Assembly: GCA_008711295.1 (NCBI GenBank) | Contig: VUYV01000758.1 | Coordinates: forward strand, 1 to 64,000 | Length of the DNA stretch: 64,000 nucleotides | Reading direction: 5' to 3' | Source: Anarhynchus alexandrinus | Taxonomy: Eukaryota; Chordata; Aves; Charadriiformes; Charadriidae | In this document: in pieces, positions 48,331-59,152 of the stretch | Layout: each line of letters begins with the position of its first letter | Numbering within the stretch: the first letter of the stretch is position 1 | Made by a program: the position numbers and the translations under genes | The notes under the pieces: model-generated | The model's input: the letters and a program-made list of their open reading frames with translations, nothing else | Database searches by the model: none | Told to the model about the DNA's origin: nothing

Positions 48331-48998
48331 GGGAGGGATGCGCCCTGCATCCTAGGGGTTTGGGTACCACTGTGGGGAGGGATGAGCCCTGCGTCCCAGA
48401 AATTTGGGCACCGCTATGGGGAGGGATGTGCCCTCCATCTGAGGGGTTTGGCTACCACTATGGGGAGGGATGCGCCCTTTGTCTCAGGTATTTGGGTAGC
48501 ACTATGGGGTGGGATGTGGTGCCCTGCAGCCAGGGAGTTTGGGTACCACTACGGGGAGAGATGCACCCTGCATCCCAGGGGGTTTGGGTACCACTATGGG
48601 GAGGGATGTGCCCTGCACCTGGGGATTTTGGGTACCACTGTGGGGAGGGATGAGCCCTGCGTCCCAGAGATTTGGGCACCGCTATGGGGAGGGATGCGCC
48701 CTGCATCCCAGGGGGCTTGGGTACCACTATGGGGAGGGATGTGCCCTGCATGCCAAGGGGTTTGGGTACCGCTATGGGGAGGGATGCACCCTGCAGCTGG
48801 GGGGGTTGGGTACTGCTATGGGGAGGGATGCATCCTGTGCCTGAGGGGTTTGGGTACTGCTATGCGGAGGGATGAGCCCTGCAGTCAGGGGCTTTGGGTT
48901 CCGCTGTGGGGAGGGATGTGTCCTGCATCTGGGGGGTTTGGGTACCGCTATGGGGAGGGATGCACCCTGCAGCCGTGGATGTTGGGTACCGCTATGAG
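48331..48998. repeat. 44-bp G-rich minisatellite, about 15 copies
   Basis: TTTGGGTACC-like starts recur at 48359, 48403, 48447, 48491, 48538, 48583, 48627, 48671, 48716, 48761, 48805, 48849, 48893, 48937 and 48981. Spacing is 44 bp, with 45-47 bp variants. Each unit carries GGTTTGGGTACCACTATGGG, then GAGGGATG, then CCCTGCAT. Most units contain four close G runs, so G-quadruplex formation is possible. Units are contiguous with no unique spacers, so this is not a CRISPR array. All three forward frames stay open through much of it, because the unit lacks stops and its length is not a multiple of three. Confidence 0.95.
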
Positions 48999-49179
48999 GG
49001 GAAATTTGGACACCGGGACTGGGCTGGTCGCTGCCCGCAGTGAGCCCTGCGCGGTGGGTGCCTCCCCGGTGGGTGGAAGCCCCCGGCCCGCACAGCACCC
49101 CGCGGGCACCGGGGCCGGGAGCAGGACCGGGGGGGGCGGGAACCGGGGCAGGACCGCGCTCCGGGCTGGTAGCACCGGG
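48999..49179. other. Very GC-rich link between two tandem arrays
   Basis: GC-rich sequence with several G runs (GGGGCCGGGAGC, ACCGGGGGGGGCGGG). No gene is seen. It leads into the short 18-bp array and the gap. Confidence 0.5.
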
Positions 49180-49247
49180 GATGCGGGGCAGGAGAAGGAT
49201 GCGGGGCAGGAGAAGGATGCGGGGCAGGAGGAGGGATGCGGGGTAGG
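49180..49247. repeat. 18-bp G-rich tandem repeat cut off by the gap
   Basis: GATGCGGGGCAGGAGAAG-type units start at 49180, 49198, 49216 and 49235, and the last is interrupted by the run of N. The array very likely continues into the gap, so its true length is unknown. Confidence 0.9.
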
Positions 49248-49960
49248 NNNNNNNNNNNNNNNNNNNNNNNNNNNNNNNNNNNNNNNNNNNNNNNNNNNNN
49301 NNNNNNNNNNNNNNNNNNNNNNNNNNNNNNNNNNNNNNNNNNNNNNNNNNNNNNNNNNNNNNNNNNNNNNNNNNNNNNNNNNNNNNNNNNNNNNNNNNNN
49401 NNNNNNNNNNNNNNNNNNNNNNNNNNNNNNNNNNNNNNNNNNNNNNNNNNNNNNNNNNNNNNNNNNNNNNNNNNNNNNNNNNNNNNNNNNNNNNNNNNNN
49501 NNNNNNNNNNNNNNNNNNNNNNNNNNNNNNNNNNNNNNNNNNNNNNNNNNNNNNNNNNNNNNNNNNNNNNNNNNNNNNNNNNNNNNNNNNNNNNNNNNNN
49601 NNNNNNNNNNNNNNNNNNNNNNNNNNNNNNNNNNNNNNNNNNNNNNNNNNNNNNNNNNNNNNNNNNNNNNNNNNNNNNNNNNNNNNNNNNNNNNNNNNNN
49701 NNNNNNNNNNNNNNNNNNNNNNNNNNNNNNNNNNNNNNNNNNNNNNNNNNNNNNNNNNNNNNNNNNNNNNNNNNNNNNNNNNNNNNNNNNNNNNNNNNNN
49801 NNNNNNNNNNNNNNNNNNNNNNNNNNNNNNNNNNNNNNNNNNNNNNNNNNNNNNNNNNNNNNNNNNNNNNNNNNNNNNNNNNNNNNNNNNNNNNNNNNNN
49901 NNNNNNNNNNNNNNNNNNNNNNNNNNNNNNNNNNNNNNNNNNNNNNNNNNNNNNNNNNNN
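49248..49960. other. Assembly gap, 713 N
   Basis: Run of unresolved bases. Both sides are G-rich, and the left side is a tandem array. GC-rich repeats are a common reason for failed sequencing and assembly, so the N count may not be the real length. Confidence 1.
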
Positions 49961-50949
49961 GGGGGAAATGTGTCCTGTCTAAATATTAGTTTAAGAAACG
50001 GAAGGATCTACGGCCGGGCTCTGTCTGCATCTGCAACCCCGTCACCTTCTCCCGGCTCCAGCCGCCAGCTTTCGGCCACCGCCGAGCCGTGGTAATAATA
50101 TATCCAGAGCTTAGCAGGGGCTGGGAGGCGAATTTCACCCCGGCGTCGAGGGGACGGAATTTCCCACTCTTGCTGTGGTCTGTACGAAGGCTTTAAAAAA
50201 AACCATCGTAGACCTCGGATGTCTTTATTGCACATATATGGTAGCTTGTAGCCAGCACTGATTTAAATCCTATCATTGCTTCGGGAGCCAATCCACAATT
50301 AGGCGTTGGGTCGAGGGCATGGTTTATCGCAGCGGGAGAAGGGACCGACGGCTGTCGGAAGCGGTGTGGGAGTCGTGGATGTGTGCTGAAGTCCCGGGTC
50401 TGAAGCCAGGATCATCTCTGGGTCCCCAATTCAGGCTCCCGTGTTCCTGGGTGCTCCTAGGTTTAATGGTGGAAGCAGCTGAGATGCTGCATGGCAGAGG
50501 GGAGAGAAATCAATCAGGGATGTGTGTAGGGGGGTGTCTCTGTGAAAGATTTTAGGAGGCTTGAGCACTTGTTTTTGGGGTTTTAGCTGCTGGTTTTAAC
50601 TGGGCCTCTGGTTCAGAGCCAAACCTACCCACTGCGGCGCCGAGTCTGGGCTGCAAAGCAGATGCTGCACGTGAGATTTGCTGTGGGCTGTGGCAGTGCC
50701 CCGGTGTGAGCATCCTCGGTGTCACCGCCGGCTGCGGGCTCGTCCTGCGCCTCCATCCCCAGCAGGTCCGGGGCTGGGCTGGGGACGGGGGGTCAGTAAA
50801 TGAGGTTTTCCTGCATTTCTACATCTCAAGTTTTTAAATAGTGCTGGATCTGGGAGCGCTTGCTCAGTCCTGGTCCCGCTCGTGTCTTGCCTGGAGGAGG
50901 GAGCAGAGGAGGTGCGGCGCATCCCGGTGTCGGCTGCAGGCGCCCCGGG
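49961..50949. other. Noncoding sequence right of the gap, no gene seen
   Basis: Unique sequence with no recognised gene. A small AT-rich patch at 50190-50310 includes a TTTATTGCACATAT stretch and a CCAATCCACAATTAGG stretch. Confidence 0.4.
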
Positions 50950-51069
50950 GACACCGGGCTGTTGCTCCCATGGTTGCGGGATTCGGCACCAGGGCCGGNG
51001 ACACCGGGCTGTCGCTCCCGCTTTGCAACCAGTCTGTGCATGGTTGCGGGATTCGGCACCAGGGCCGGG
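50950..51069. repeat. Duplicated GC-rich block split by a single N
   Basis: GACACCGGGCTG starts at 50950 and again at 51000. Both copies end with the same ATGGTTGCGGGATTCGGCAC and CAGGGCCGG. The second copy has about 20 extra bases (CTTTGCAACCAGTCTGTGCA region). An isolated N at 50999 lies exactly at the junction. A weaker third relative (GCATGGTCGCAGGATTCG) lies near 51083-51100. It is either a real short tandem repeat or a false duplication at a contig join. Confidence 0.85.
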
Positions 51070-53440
51070 CTCCTCCTGGGCTGCATGGTCGCAGGATTCG
51101 CAAGGGGAGAGCCCAAGCACCTTCCAGGCCTCGTGGCATCCAGCCCCCGGGCCGTAAATAAGAGGAGCTGGTCCAGTCTGCTGCGACACGGCTCCGGGGG
51201 GACACACAGATGCTCTGGTGTCCCTTCTCCCCGGGAGGTGGGCACCCCTGGGTGGGCTGGGTGGTGCTGGGTGCTGGAGCAGAGCTGGCTGTGGCTGCAC
51301 TGGGTGCCCTCCCACGGTGCAGACGTGAATCGCAGCTCTCCTGCGGCCATCTCCCCGCTCTCCCGCTGCAACGCCTCTCCCAGGGCAGCCCTTGGGCTGC
51401 TCTCCTGCGGCCGCGCCAGGCTCGGCGCCTCCTGGGCACGCTTTTAAGGTCGATTTCCACCTTTGGGGGATTGCAAGGGAGGATCTAAGATTTGCAATAG
51501 CCACTTTTTCAGGTCAAGGTACTTCTCCTGTGGCCCTAAACGCAGCCCAGCCAGTAGCGTGGCCAGAGCAGGTGTCACCTTGGCTGTCCCCAGCGCAGCG
51601 TGCCATGCATGCGCCTGGTGGGGTGGCATTCACACAGGGCGGGCAGAGCCCCGTCCTGAGCCACGCCGTGCCCACGCAGGGGTGGGCCTGGGGGGGGGGT
51701 CCCAAAGAGCCGTCAGCACCCTGTTAATGTCAGCCCCTTCCTACAGAGCATCCCGCGGTACCCAGCGGGGCCGAGCCTCGGCAGAGAGGGAGATGCTGGG
51801 AGGAGGGAGATGCTGAGAGGAGGGAGATGCTGAGGGGAGGAAGGCTCCAGGGGCCCCATTTGGGTGCCCGTCGCGGGGGGTGGGGTAGCGCAGCTCAGGA
51901 CTGGTGTGTGTTTTACTGGTGTGGGTTTGGTTGTTGGGGTTTTTTTTTTCCTCCCGGGTGCCACAGGCAATTTCATTGCTGGTCTAAGCTAAAGCACATG
52001 TGTGCAATCCCACTTCCAGGACCCTCACTAAGTCTGGCTGGGGCAGCAGCATGTGGTCCCACTCCGGCAGCTCCCCGGGCTTGCTGGGCACAGGGAGGGG
52101 GTGAGGACCCGGGTACCGGGTGGCTCCTCCGATCCCACCGTGCCGGGCATCACTTATCATCCCAGGGGTGCTGCTGCAGCGACGCAGCCATGGGGTGGAC
52201 CGGTCCCTCGGTCACGGTGAGCCATCTCCTCCAGCTCCACCGTTAGCTGGTTGGACTGGAAAAATCCCACCCAACCCAGCTTTTTCCAGTTTGGAGTAGT
52301 CTTTCCCCATTAAACTTGGAGGAGAGGAAGAGAAACCCAAACTTGCTCCCTCTTGGTTGCGCCAGGCGTGTTGCAGAGATGCTCTCGTGTGAAGGAGCAT
52401 CCCGAGAACGCAGGAACGAAGCAACCCCCTCTGCGATCGCCCTGGGAAGGGAAATGCCACAAGCAATTTCATTCCCGTTGCTTCTTCGTCACGAAACCCG
52501 AAACGGGCTCACTTTGTAACTCAGCATCCAAAGAGCTAAATTAAAACAATCTATTTGCCACCGCGTTGTTCTCGAACGACGACAAAAAAAAAAAAAGCAT
52601 TTCCTTCCGCAGCTGTTCAAAGGCCGCGTCGGCGGCATGTCAGTCCCCTAATAAGAAATGTCAGTCGCATCAACGCTGGTTTTCCTGAAGTGTTTTGATT
52701 TTGCTGGAACCATATTTATGTTGGGGGTTTTTTTCCCCCCCCAGCAAAAAAGGCTTCCTTTGAACTTTGTCCAAACGGAGTGTAGAAGGGGACGGATGGT
52801 GTCTGGAGGGAGGGAGGCAGGGCAGCCCTGCCCACCCCTCGCTGGGGGAAGGCAGTGCTCCGAGGGGCCGCCGTCCCCGCGCAGCCCCCGGCACAGCGGG
52901 ACACGTCCCAGGAGGGGAAGTTCCTCCTTCAGCATCGCTCCCAGGCTGCAATAATCCAGGGCAGGAATTGCGTTTTTCTCTAATTCAGCAGCTTTTTCTT
53001 GCAGCGGAGGGCCCTGGCTGGGCGATGCTCGGGGCAGGGTGATAGATCCCCTCCGTGAGCTCCCGCGGGCGATGCCCGGAGCTGAGCGAGGTCGGGGCTG
53101 ACGGGGTTCGCTGTAACGGGGCTCCGCGTTGAGGGACCTCCTCTATTTCATTGTGGCTCGTTTTTTTTCCAGCTGCAGCAGAGGGGTGAGGTGGTTGTAC
53201 ACCCACCCCTACTCCTTCCCAGGGAGAAAAACATGATCCCGAAGGCCCCAAATGAATGCCGATTTTCAGAGCCTATTTAAAGCGAGCAAATAGACCGGGA
53301 TTTGGGGATGGATAGAGCAAACAGCCATCAGTGGGGGCTGGGGAGGGCTGGCAGCCCACCACCCTCGCTGTCTCCAGGGGCAGCCGGGCATCGACAGCCG
53401 CGTTTTGGTTGAGTCTCAGCGGTGAGAACAGCTTTCGCCC
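51070..53440. other. GC-rich noncoding sequence, no gene seen
   Basis: No recognised exon or RNA gene. It includes the 17-bp array at 51786-51836 and several homopolymers (T near 51938-51948, A near 52585-52597). Overlapping open frames on both strands at 50722-51504 lie in GC-rich sequence crossing the duplicated block, so they are not credible genes. Confidence 0.4.
51786..51836. repeat. 17-bp tandem repeat, 3 copies
   Basis: GAGGGAGATGCTG starts at 51786, 51803 and 51820, an exact 17-base period with one or two substitutions. A purine-rich microarray with no visible function. Confidence 0.9.
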
Positions 53441-53480
53441 CATCTTTCCTATTTCTGCCCCATCTTTCCTATTTCTGCCC
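53441..53480. repeat. Perfect 20-bp tandem duplication
   Basis: CATCTTTCCTATTTCTGCCC occurs twice back to back without a mismatch. Its perfect identity suggests recent slippage or duplication. Confidence 0.95.
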
Positions 53481-56400
53481 CTTGCTGGCAACGGCGGGGC
53501 TGTTCGCCGACGCACCGACCGCTCGCATCGCTGCCCAGCCCAGGGGCTTCTGCACGGCTCGTGGGGCCTTTTTTTATTTTTTTTTTTTTTTGCCTTTAAT
53601 AATGTTGGTTTTGGCTGTGCTCTGGCGGAGCCGGCTGGGAGCGCGGCGTGTATTTATTGCCGGCCGTTGTTGCTCCCTGACCCTCCCCTATAAAACACTG
53701 GGGCTGTTGGACTTTGCTGAAGGCTGCTGGTGGCCGAGGACCTCTTGGCACTGTAAAAGAGGGCAGAGCCCCCCACCCTGCGGTCCCAGAGCTGAGCGGG
53801 GTCAGAACATCCCTGCGCTACTGACCGGCGGGGCTGCAAGCCAAAATCCCGAATCCCCGTGGGGTCCATCCCTGTGGTTGCAGTCCCTGAGCAGGTCTGG
53901 GCTGCGGCCAGCAGAGCTGTGCCAGGAGGAACGGGCTGGACATGGTCCCAGTAAGGTGCTGGGGTGGCCTTTTGGGTTGTCCCTGGGGTTTTTCCCTCTC
54001 TGCTGCCCTCCCCGCGACAGGCGGGGATGCCGTCCCCTTGTGTGACACGGGGGGACCAACGCCAGCCAAAACCTTTGGGTACGAACCAAAACACCTTCAT
54101 CCCCTCAAGCAGGTGCTGCATCCCACCCGGGGACACCGGTGTGTCCCCAAGGAAAGGCTCGCCTCTGATTTAATAGGGCAGCTGCTGTCTTCGTTAAGTG
54201 GTGTTGGCTTATTAAGACCACATTTTTGAGGCTTAGCAGCTCCACGGGGCCGTCTGGGAGGGACGGTGCCAGCGCTGGAACCGCCACACGTGGCAGGAGG
54301 ATGCGAGAGGCGGCCGCTGGCAGCGATGCTCCGCCGAGCCGGGCTGGGTGCCGGCGGCATCGCCCCGCTGCCCCAAAATTGGGGGGGGGGGGGGGGATGC
54401 GCCTGTTTAGTGCCCCAAGTTTGGGGGTGGGGGGGCAAAGGAGAGGCTGGAAGGATCCAGCAGGGATTTGGGGGGCACGAGCCCTCTGAGCATGGGCGGA
54501 GGGAAGACGCGGAGGCGGGAAGGGACGGTGATGTCCGGCTGTGGCAAAGCATCGCTCGCGGCAGGATCTCCCCGGCAGAGGGCTGATGGGGAGGAGAGGG
54601 GGTCTGCCCCCCCCGCCTGTCTCCGAGAGCAGATCTGAGGACGATTGATCTTTTCCATCCCCGAGCGCAGGCACCGGAGCTGCGGTGGGACGGGTTACGC
54701 TGGCCACGGGCGATGGAGGAGAGGTGGCACCGGCACGCCGGGACGGGGACAGCAGCGGGGTGTAGGGCTCGGCCGTGCCTGCTGGCTCCGCTCCCGCAGG
54801 CAGCAGGAGAGGAGATGCTCAGCGATCCATCTTCTTGCTGGAGCTCTTCCTCCAGCCGCGCCGTTATCTTCCAGCAGCGCTGCCTTTAATTTCCCGTTGC
54901 TCCGAGCAGCACCGGCGCGTCCCGCTGCAGCATCTGGGCCGGGAAAGGTGGAAAACTGGCAGAAAAAGGGGCAGATTGTCCCTGCCCGCATCACCTCGCT
55001 GCCGGTGTCAGCTCCTCCGCAGGAGCACGGACAGGATTTGGTTGCAAATAACGTTTTACTGCAGCTCAGAGCGCACCGCGCTGTCGGTCGGGGGCAGGAA
55101 AAATGCTCCCGATTTCTTATCCGCAATCTCGACTGGGTCCGAACTGGAGTTGCGGGAGACGGGCGGGAAGGGCATTGCCTCCGCAGCTCTCCCACACCGA
55201 CGTCCCGGCTGTGACCAGAGGGCTCAGAGGGCAAAACTTGGCTTTTTTGGAAGCTGCGTGGCTCTTCCTTGAGGAAAGCCTCCAGCCTTAAGGGCATCCC
55301 AAGGAGGTTTTTCCCGCAGCGACAGGAAAGCTCGGGGGGACCGCACCGTCTGCGTCGGTGTGATGCTGTTCCACCGTATCAGTATCTCTGCACGCAAAGG
55401 TCCGGGTGACTCTGACCTGTTGCCTTCTGGAGACCCTCCGGCTGTTCCCGTTATCTCCAGCCCTCTTAAGCCCAACCATCTCCCAGTTTTGAACTTCCTC
55501 CCCCCTAAAATCTCTATTCCCAGTCCGCTGCTACGGCTGTCTCGGGAGGAATTTCTCATGTGTTCGCTCTGGAGCAGCGCTAAGTGGTTCAATATGTCGG
55601 CAGTTGCTGCTGGAGTCGGACAGTAAATGCTAATGGGATATTAGTCTGTGCACCATCCAAAACCCACTGGAAGGGTTTAGCGCAAATTGGATTTGCAAAC
55701 CTCTCTCGGGTCTCTCTGCCCTTAGCAAAGCGCCGTAATCCTCGGCGGGCGCCTCGACAAGCCGCCTCCTTCTGTGCAAAAAGAACTTAAATATATATAG
55801 GGAAAAGGGCAGTGAAGAGACGGGGGATTTCCCGCTGCCGGGCTGGAGGTGGCATCGGCGTCACCCGCGCATCGTGGTCGAGGGATGCTGTGGAGGGATG
55901 CAGACGGGTGCTCATCCCTCACCCGGGGGCTGGAACTCCTCCGTCCTGCCCCCAGCGCGGCGCGTGGGTGGCTCAGCCTGTCCTGCCCGCCGGGATGCTG
56001 AGTTAGTCCCGGATCTGTTTCTCTGGGGATGGGAAGAGGAGTTTTTGAGGTGGGAGCTGAAGGGATCAGCCCAACCCACCAGAGACAGGCGGGAAAAACC
56101 AGAGGTGGCCGCTCTGCTCCCTGGAAAAATGGGGAATTAATACATGGGAGTTCTTCAAGGGCCAATCGTGCTCCCAGGGCACTTTTTGCAAAGGGGAAAC
56201 TGAGGCACGCTGCAGCGTGACACCCCCCCCTGGGGATTTGGGGGGGGGGGTGTGTGTGAAGCATGCTGCGATGCTGGCCGAATCCAGAAAGAAGGAAAAC
56301 CCTATAAAACAGGGAAGGCGAAAGTGGCCAAAGCCGCTGTGCTTTTGATGCTTTTACGGAGGTGATGCTTTTACGGCAGCCCTCTTGCCCTCCTGCCTCT

Positions 56401-57600
56401 GTCATGGCTTTCCCACCTGGATCCCACCGAGGGCTTTTCCTTTCTTGGGGGGAAAAAAAAAAACAAAAAAAAAAGGAGGTTTTGCCCCCAGCACACCCAT
56501 GGCAGCTCCCAGATACCAGCGGTGACGAAACCAGCCCAGAGGAAAGCACATCTGGGGCCTGGGCTCCGTCTCGCTGCCAAAATTTAAGCTTTTAACCCTA
56601 TTTCCCGAGGCACTGGGATTGTTCAAACAAGCCACAGTAATTAGTTTCCTCCAACAAACCACCCTTTTTTGGCATCGCACGGTTATTTAGTGTGTGGGGG
56701 GGGTGGTTTGTCACTCCAGGAAAAAAATAAATTGACGTTCAGGTTGCGGCATGAGTGGGAAATTTTGGGCTGGGGAAACAGTGTTGAGTGGTGGGTGAGG
56801 GTGGTGTTTGCCAGCACAGCAGCACCCATGGGGTTTTTTTGGGTTTGTTTGTTTTTTTTTCCATGCTGGAGTTATCCCTGATTTCCTGCGAGGTTACAGA
56901 AACCGTCCTGGGTTTGGTGGGATTTCAAATGATATATTCGATTTTCTCCGCCCGTCAGCAAATGGCCATTTTCACGGGGATTTGGCTGCATTAGTGGGTT
57001 GGTTTTCTTTTTGGCAGTTTTTATTCCCACCTCATCCCCCGTTACGGCGTTATTTTGCATGGTGCCACGAGCCACGCTCTGTGCTCCAGCCGATACGCGG
57101 AGCGATACGCTCCTGAAGCATTTTATCGTAATTTTATCTGCAGTTACTCATCCCTTATCGTAAAGGGCAGCCCTTCCTGCTGCTTACAACCGACTGAATC
57201 AGCTTGTGAAGGGTTTTGGGGTTGCTATAGCCTTGCCAACCTTGGCGGAGCAGTCGCACCTCGGCGGGGTCAGCATGGACACGCAGCCACTGGGCTGGGG
57301 ACCGGTACGTGCTGGAAACCGCAGGTCGGGGACCGCAGCACCCGTGTCCCACCAGTTAGGATTTTTAAACGCTTGGGCTGAATTTTAGCTAGGGAGAGGA
57401 ATAGAGATTCCCCAAAATGTGATGTTTTCAATGATTTTTTGGTTTTTCTTGCGGAACTGGGGGGGAGGGGTGAGGGGTGTGGGTCTCAGCCGGGTGCCCC
57501 CAGACCTCCCTGCAGGCGCCACCCGGGTGTCCCCGAGGCGGCCGGGCAGGGGGAACGCTGCGCTGAGTCCTGCTGCATTTAAACTGCCTTTTTTTTCCTT
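53481..57600. other. GC-rich noncoding sequence, no gene seen
   Basis: No recognised gene or interspersed repeat. Homopolymers: T at 53579-53591, G at 54381-54396, A-rich at 56453-56474. The 275-codon minus frame at 55722-56549 and the 200-codon frames near 54.1-55.3 kb overlap other open frames and show no family signature. An AT-richer patch at 56930-57170 with two TTATCGTAA-like motifs could be regulatory. Confidence 0.4.
54381..54396. repeat. G16 homopolymer
   Basis: A run of 16 G preceded by CCCCAAAATT and followed by ATGCG. Long G runs are rare in genomes and hard to sequence, so the exact length is uncertain. It could contribute to a quadruplex together with the GTTTGGGGGTGGGGGGG stretch about 30 bases to its right. 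Confidence 0.85.
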
Positions 57601-58005
57601 TTTTTTTTTTTTAAATGCTGATTTATATTGCAGCCGCGTATCCGCCTCCGCTGTGCCCCGGTGAGCGACGGAGAGAGCGCGGCAAGGACGGAATAGGCAG
57701 AGGGGGGAGACGAGGGCAGCCGAGGCAGGAGGGAAAGCAGCGTCTTTATTTGCCCTCGAAGGGATAGGCCAAGCCCAGGGGGGGGCTGAGCCGTCCCCAA
57801 CGGGGACACCCTGTAGGACACCGCCGCAGGAATCGCCGTGCCGCCGCGCTCTGGCCCGCGGCTGCAGCAGGATTCCTCCCCGCTGCGTATCCCCGGTTAA
57901 TTAATGACATGAAAGCCCGCGCGGGACCTCCGGGGAAGGAATCAAAGGTGCCGGCGCTGCCTCCCAGGGCACGGATGCGTCCCGTGGGGCCGCCTGCCTC
58001 CCCGC

Positions 58006-58030
58006 GCCGTGCCGTGCCGTGCCGTGCCGG
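58006..58030. repeat. (GCCGT)4 pentanucleotide microsatellite
   Basis: Four exact GCCGT units followed by GCCGG. Short GC-rich microsatellite. Confidence 0.92.
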
Positions 58031-59094
58031 GGCACACGCCGGACGGTGAGAGCAGAAATCCCACGGGAGGGATGGGAGACGGTGAGGTGAACCGGCACCA
58101 TCCCGGCATCCGGCTCGCGAGGACTCCTTGGAGGAGTCCGGCCCCAAAATGGGGCTGAGCGGGGCTGGTTCTGCGCCGGGGGAGCCGGGGGAAGGCGAGC
58201 GGGTCATGGCCCCGGGGAGGGGGGAGTTTCTGCTTTGGGGGCACCGATGCGGAGCGGTGCCAGGTGCTGTGCCGGGCGCTGGCACGGGGTTTTCCATCCT
58301 GGTGATTTTGGCTTCTGTCGGTGCAATCCGGCATGGCGCAGGGCGCAGAGCGCCGTCCCCCACCACGCAGGGATGGCTCTTCCAGGTGCCCCTTGGCCGT
58401 GGCACAGATTGGGATTTTCCTCCCGTGTGCTCCATCCCCTCCTGGAAGAGCTCCCAAACCCCCTCGCCGGCAGCATCTGCTCGGTTCCCGTCGGGGACGT
58501 GGGCTCCCCCGCCTCGGGGACGTGGGACGGGGCATCTCCTCCTCGTGGGGGCTGCGGGGGTCCCGTGCCTGCTCGCTCCCAGCTCTATGGCCCAGCAGGA
58601 GAAGAAGCTGCCCTTCGGTGAGGCGCATCGTCAGAGGTCCATAGGGATACGGGACGCGTGCGCGGTGAAGATGAGTTCATGTACCCATCTCCGAGCTTCC
58701 CGGCACCTCCTGGTGCCACCTCTGCTGCTCGGCCGGCTGCCTTTGAGCGGGTTCGGCTCCCCAAAGTCCGAAATGAGGGAGATGGTGGGAACAGGGATGG
58801 GGGACAAGAGCAGAGCTGCTTCGTCTGACGGCAGCTACCCGGGCTCAGCTCAGCAGGGCTGCAAAGCTGCGTCCCAGCCTTGCTTCTTGCTTTGAGATGC
58901 AGCGTCCCGGCATGAAATCTTCCCTCTCCAGCCGCGACCTGGAGCGCGGCGCGGCCATCACCCCCCGGCATCGCCTGCGGCGCAACAGCCCCCGCCACAG
59001 CCCCTTCAGCCGTGTCGCACGGGCTCGCTGAGGACTTATTTTTCTTATTATTTTTATCGTGATGATGAGGTTGTGTGGTTGGGGTTGGGTTTTT

Positions 59095-59152
59095 TCGGTT
59101 TTTTTGTTTGTTTGTTTGTTTTTGTTGTTGTTGTTTTTGGGTTTTTTTTTAA
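59095..59152. repeat. (TTTG)n/(TTG)n T-rich microsatellite
   Basis: T-rich tract with four TTTG steps, then TTG steps, then a T run ahead of AACCCCAG. On the + strand it also mimics a poly-pyrimidine tract before a CAG, but G interruptions make it a poor acceptor. Confidence 0.85.

Noticed and set aside
48331..48998. Regular repeats that could suggest a CRISPR array
   Set aside because: The units are contiguous and diverged with no unique spacers, and the context is vertebrate (CR1 elements).
48124..49989. A 621-codon open frame across the minisatellite and the gap
   Set aside because: More than a third of it is N, and the rest follows a 44-bp tandem array that is open in all three frames. 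It is an artefact, not a gene.
54105..55297. Pairs of about 200-codon open frames on the minus strand
   Set aside because: They overlap other open frames in GC-rich sequence containing a G16 run, and no domain or conserved motif is recognisable.
57745..58435. Minus-strand 229-codon frame ending at a TAA that overlaps AATAAA
   Set aside because: The poly(A) signal overlapping the stop would leave almost no 3' UTR, the protein is low-complexity Pro/Ala/Arg-rich, and other frames in the same block are open too. AATAAA is common by chance.
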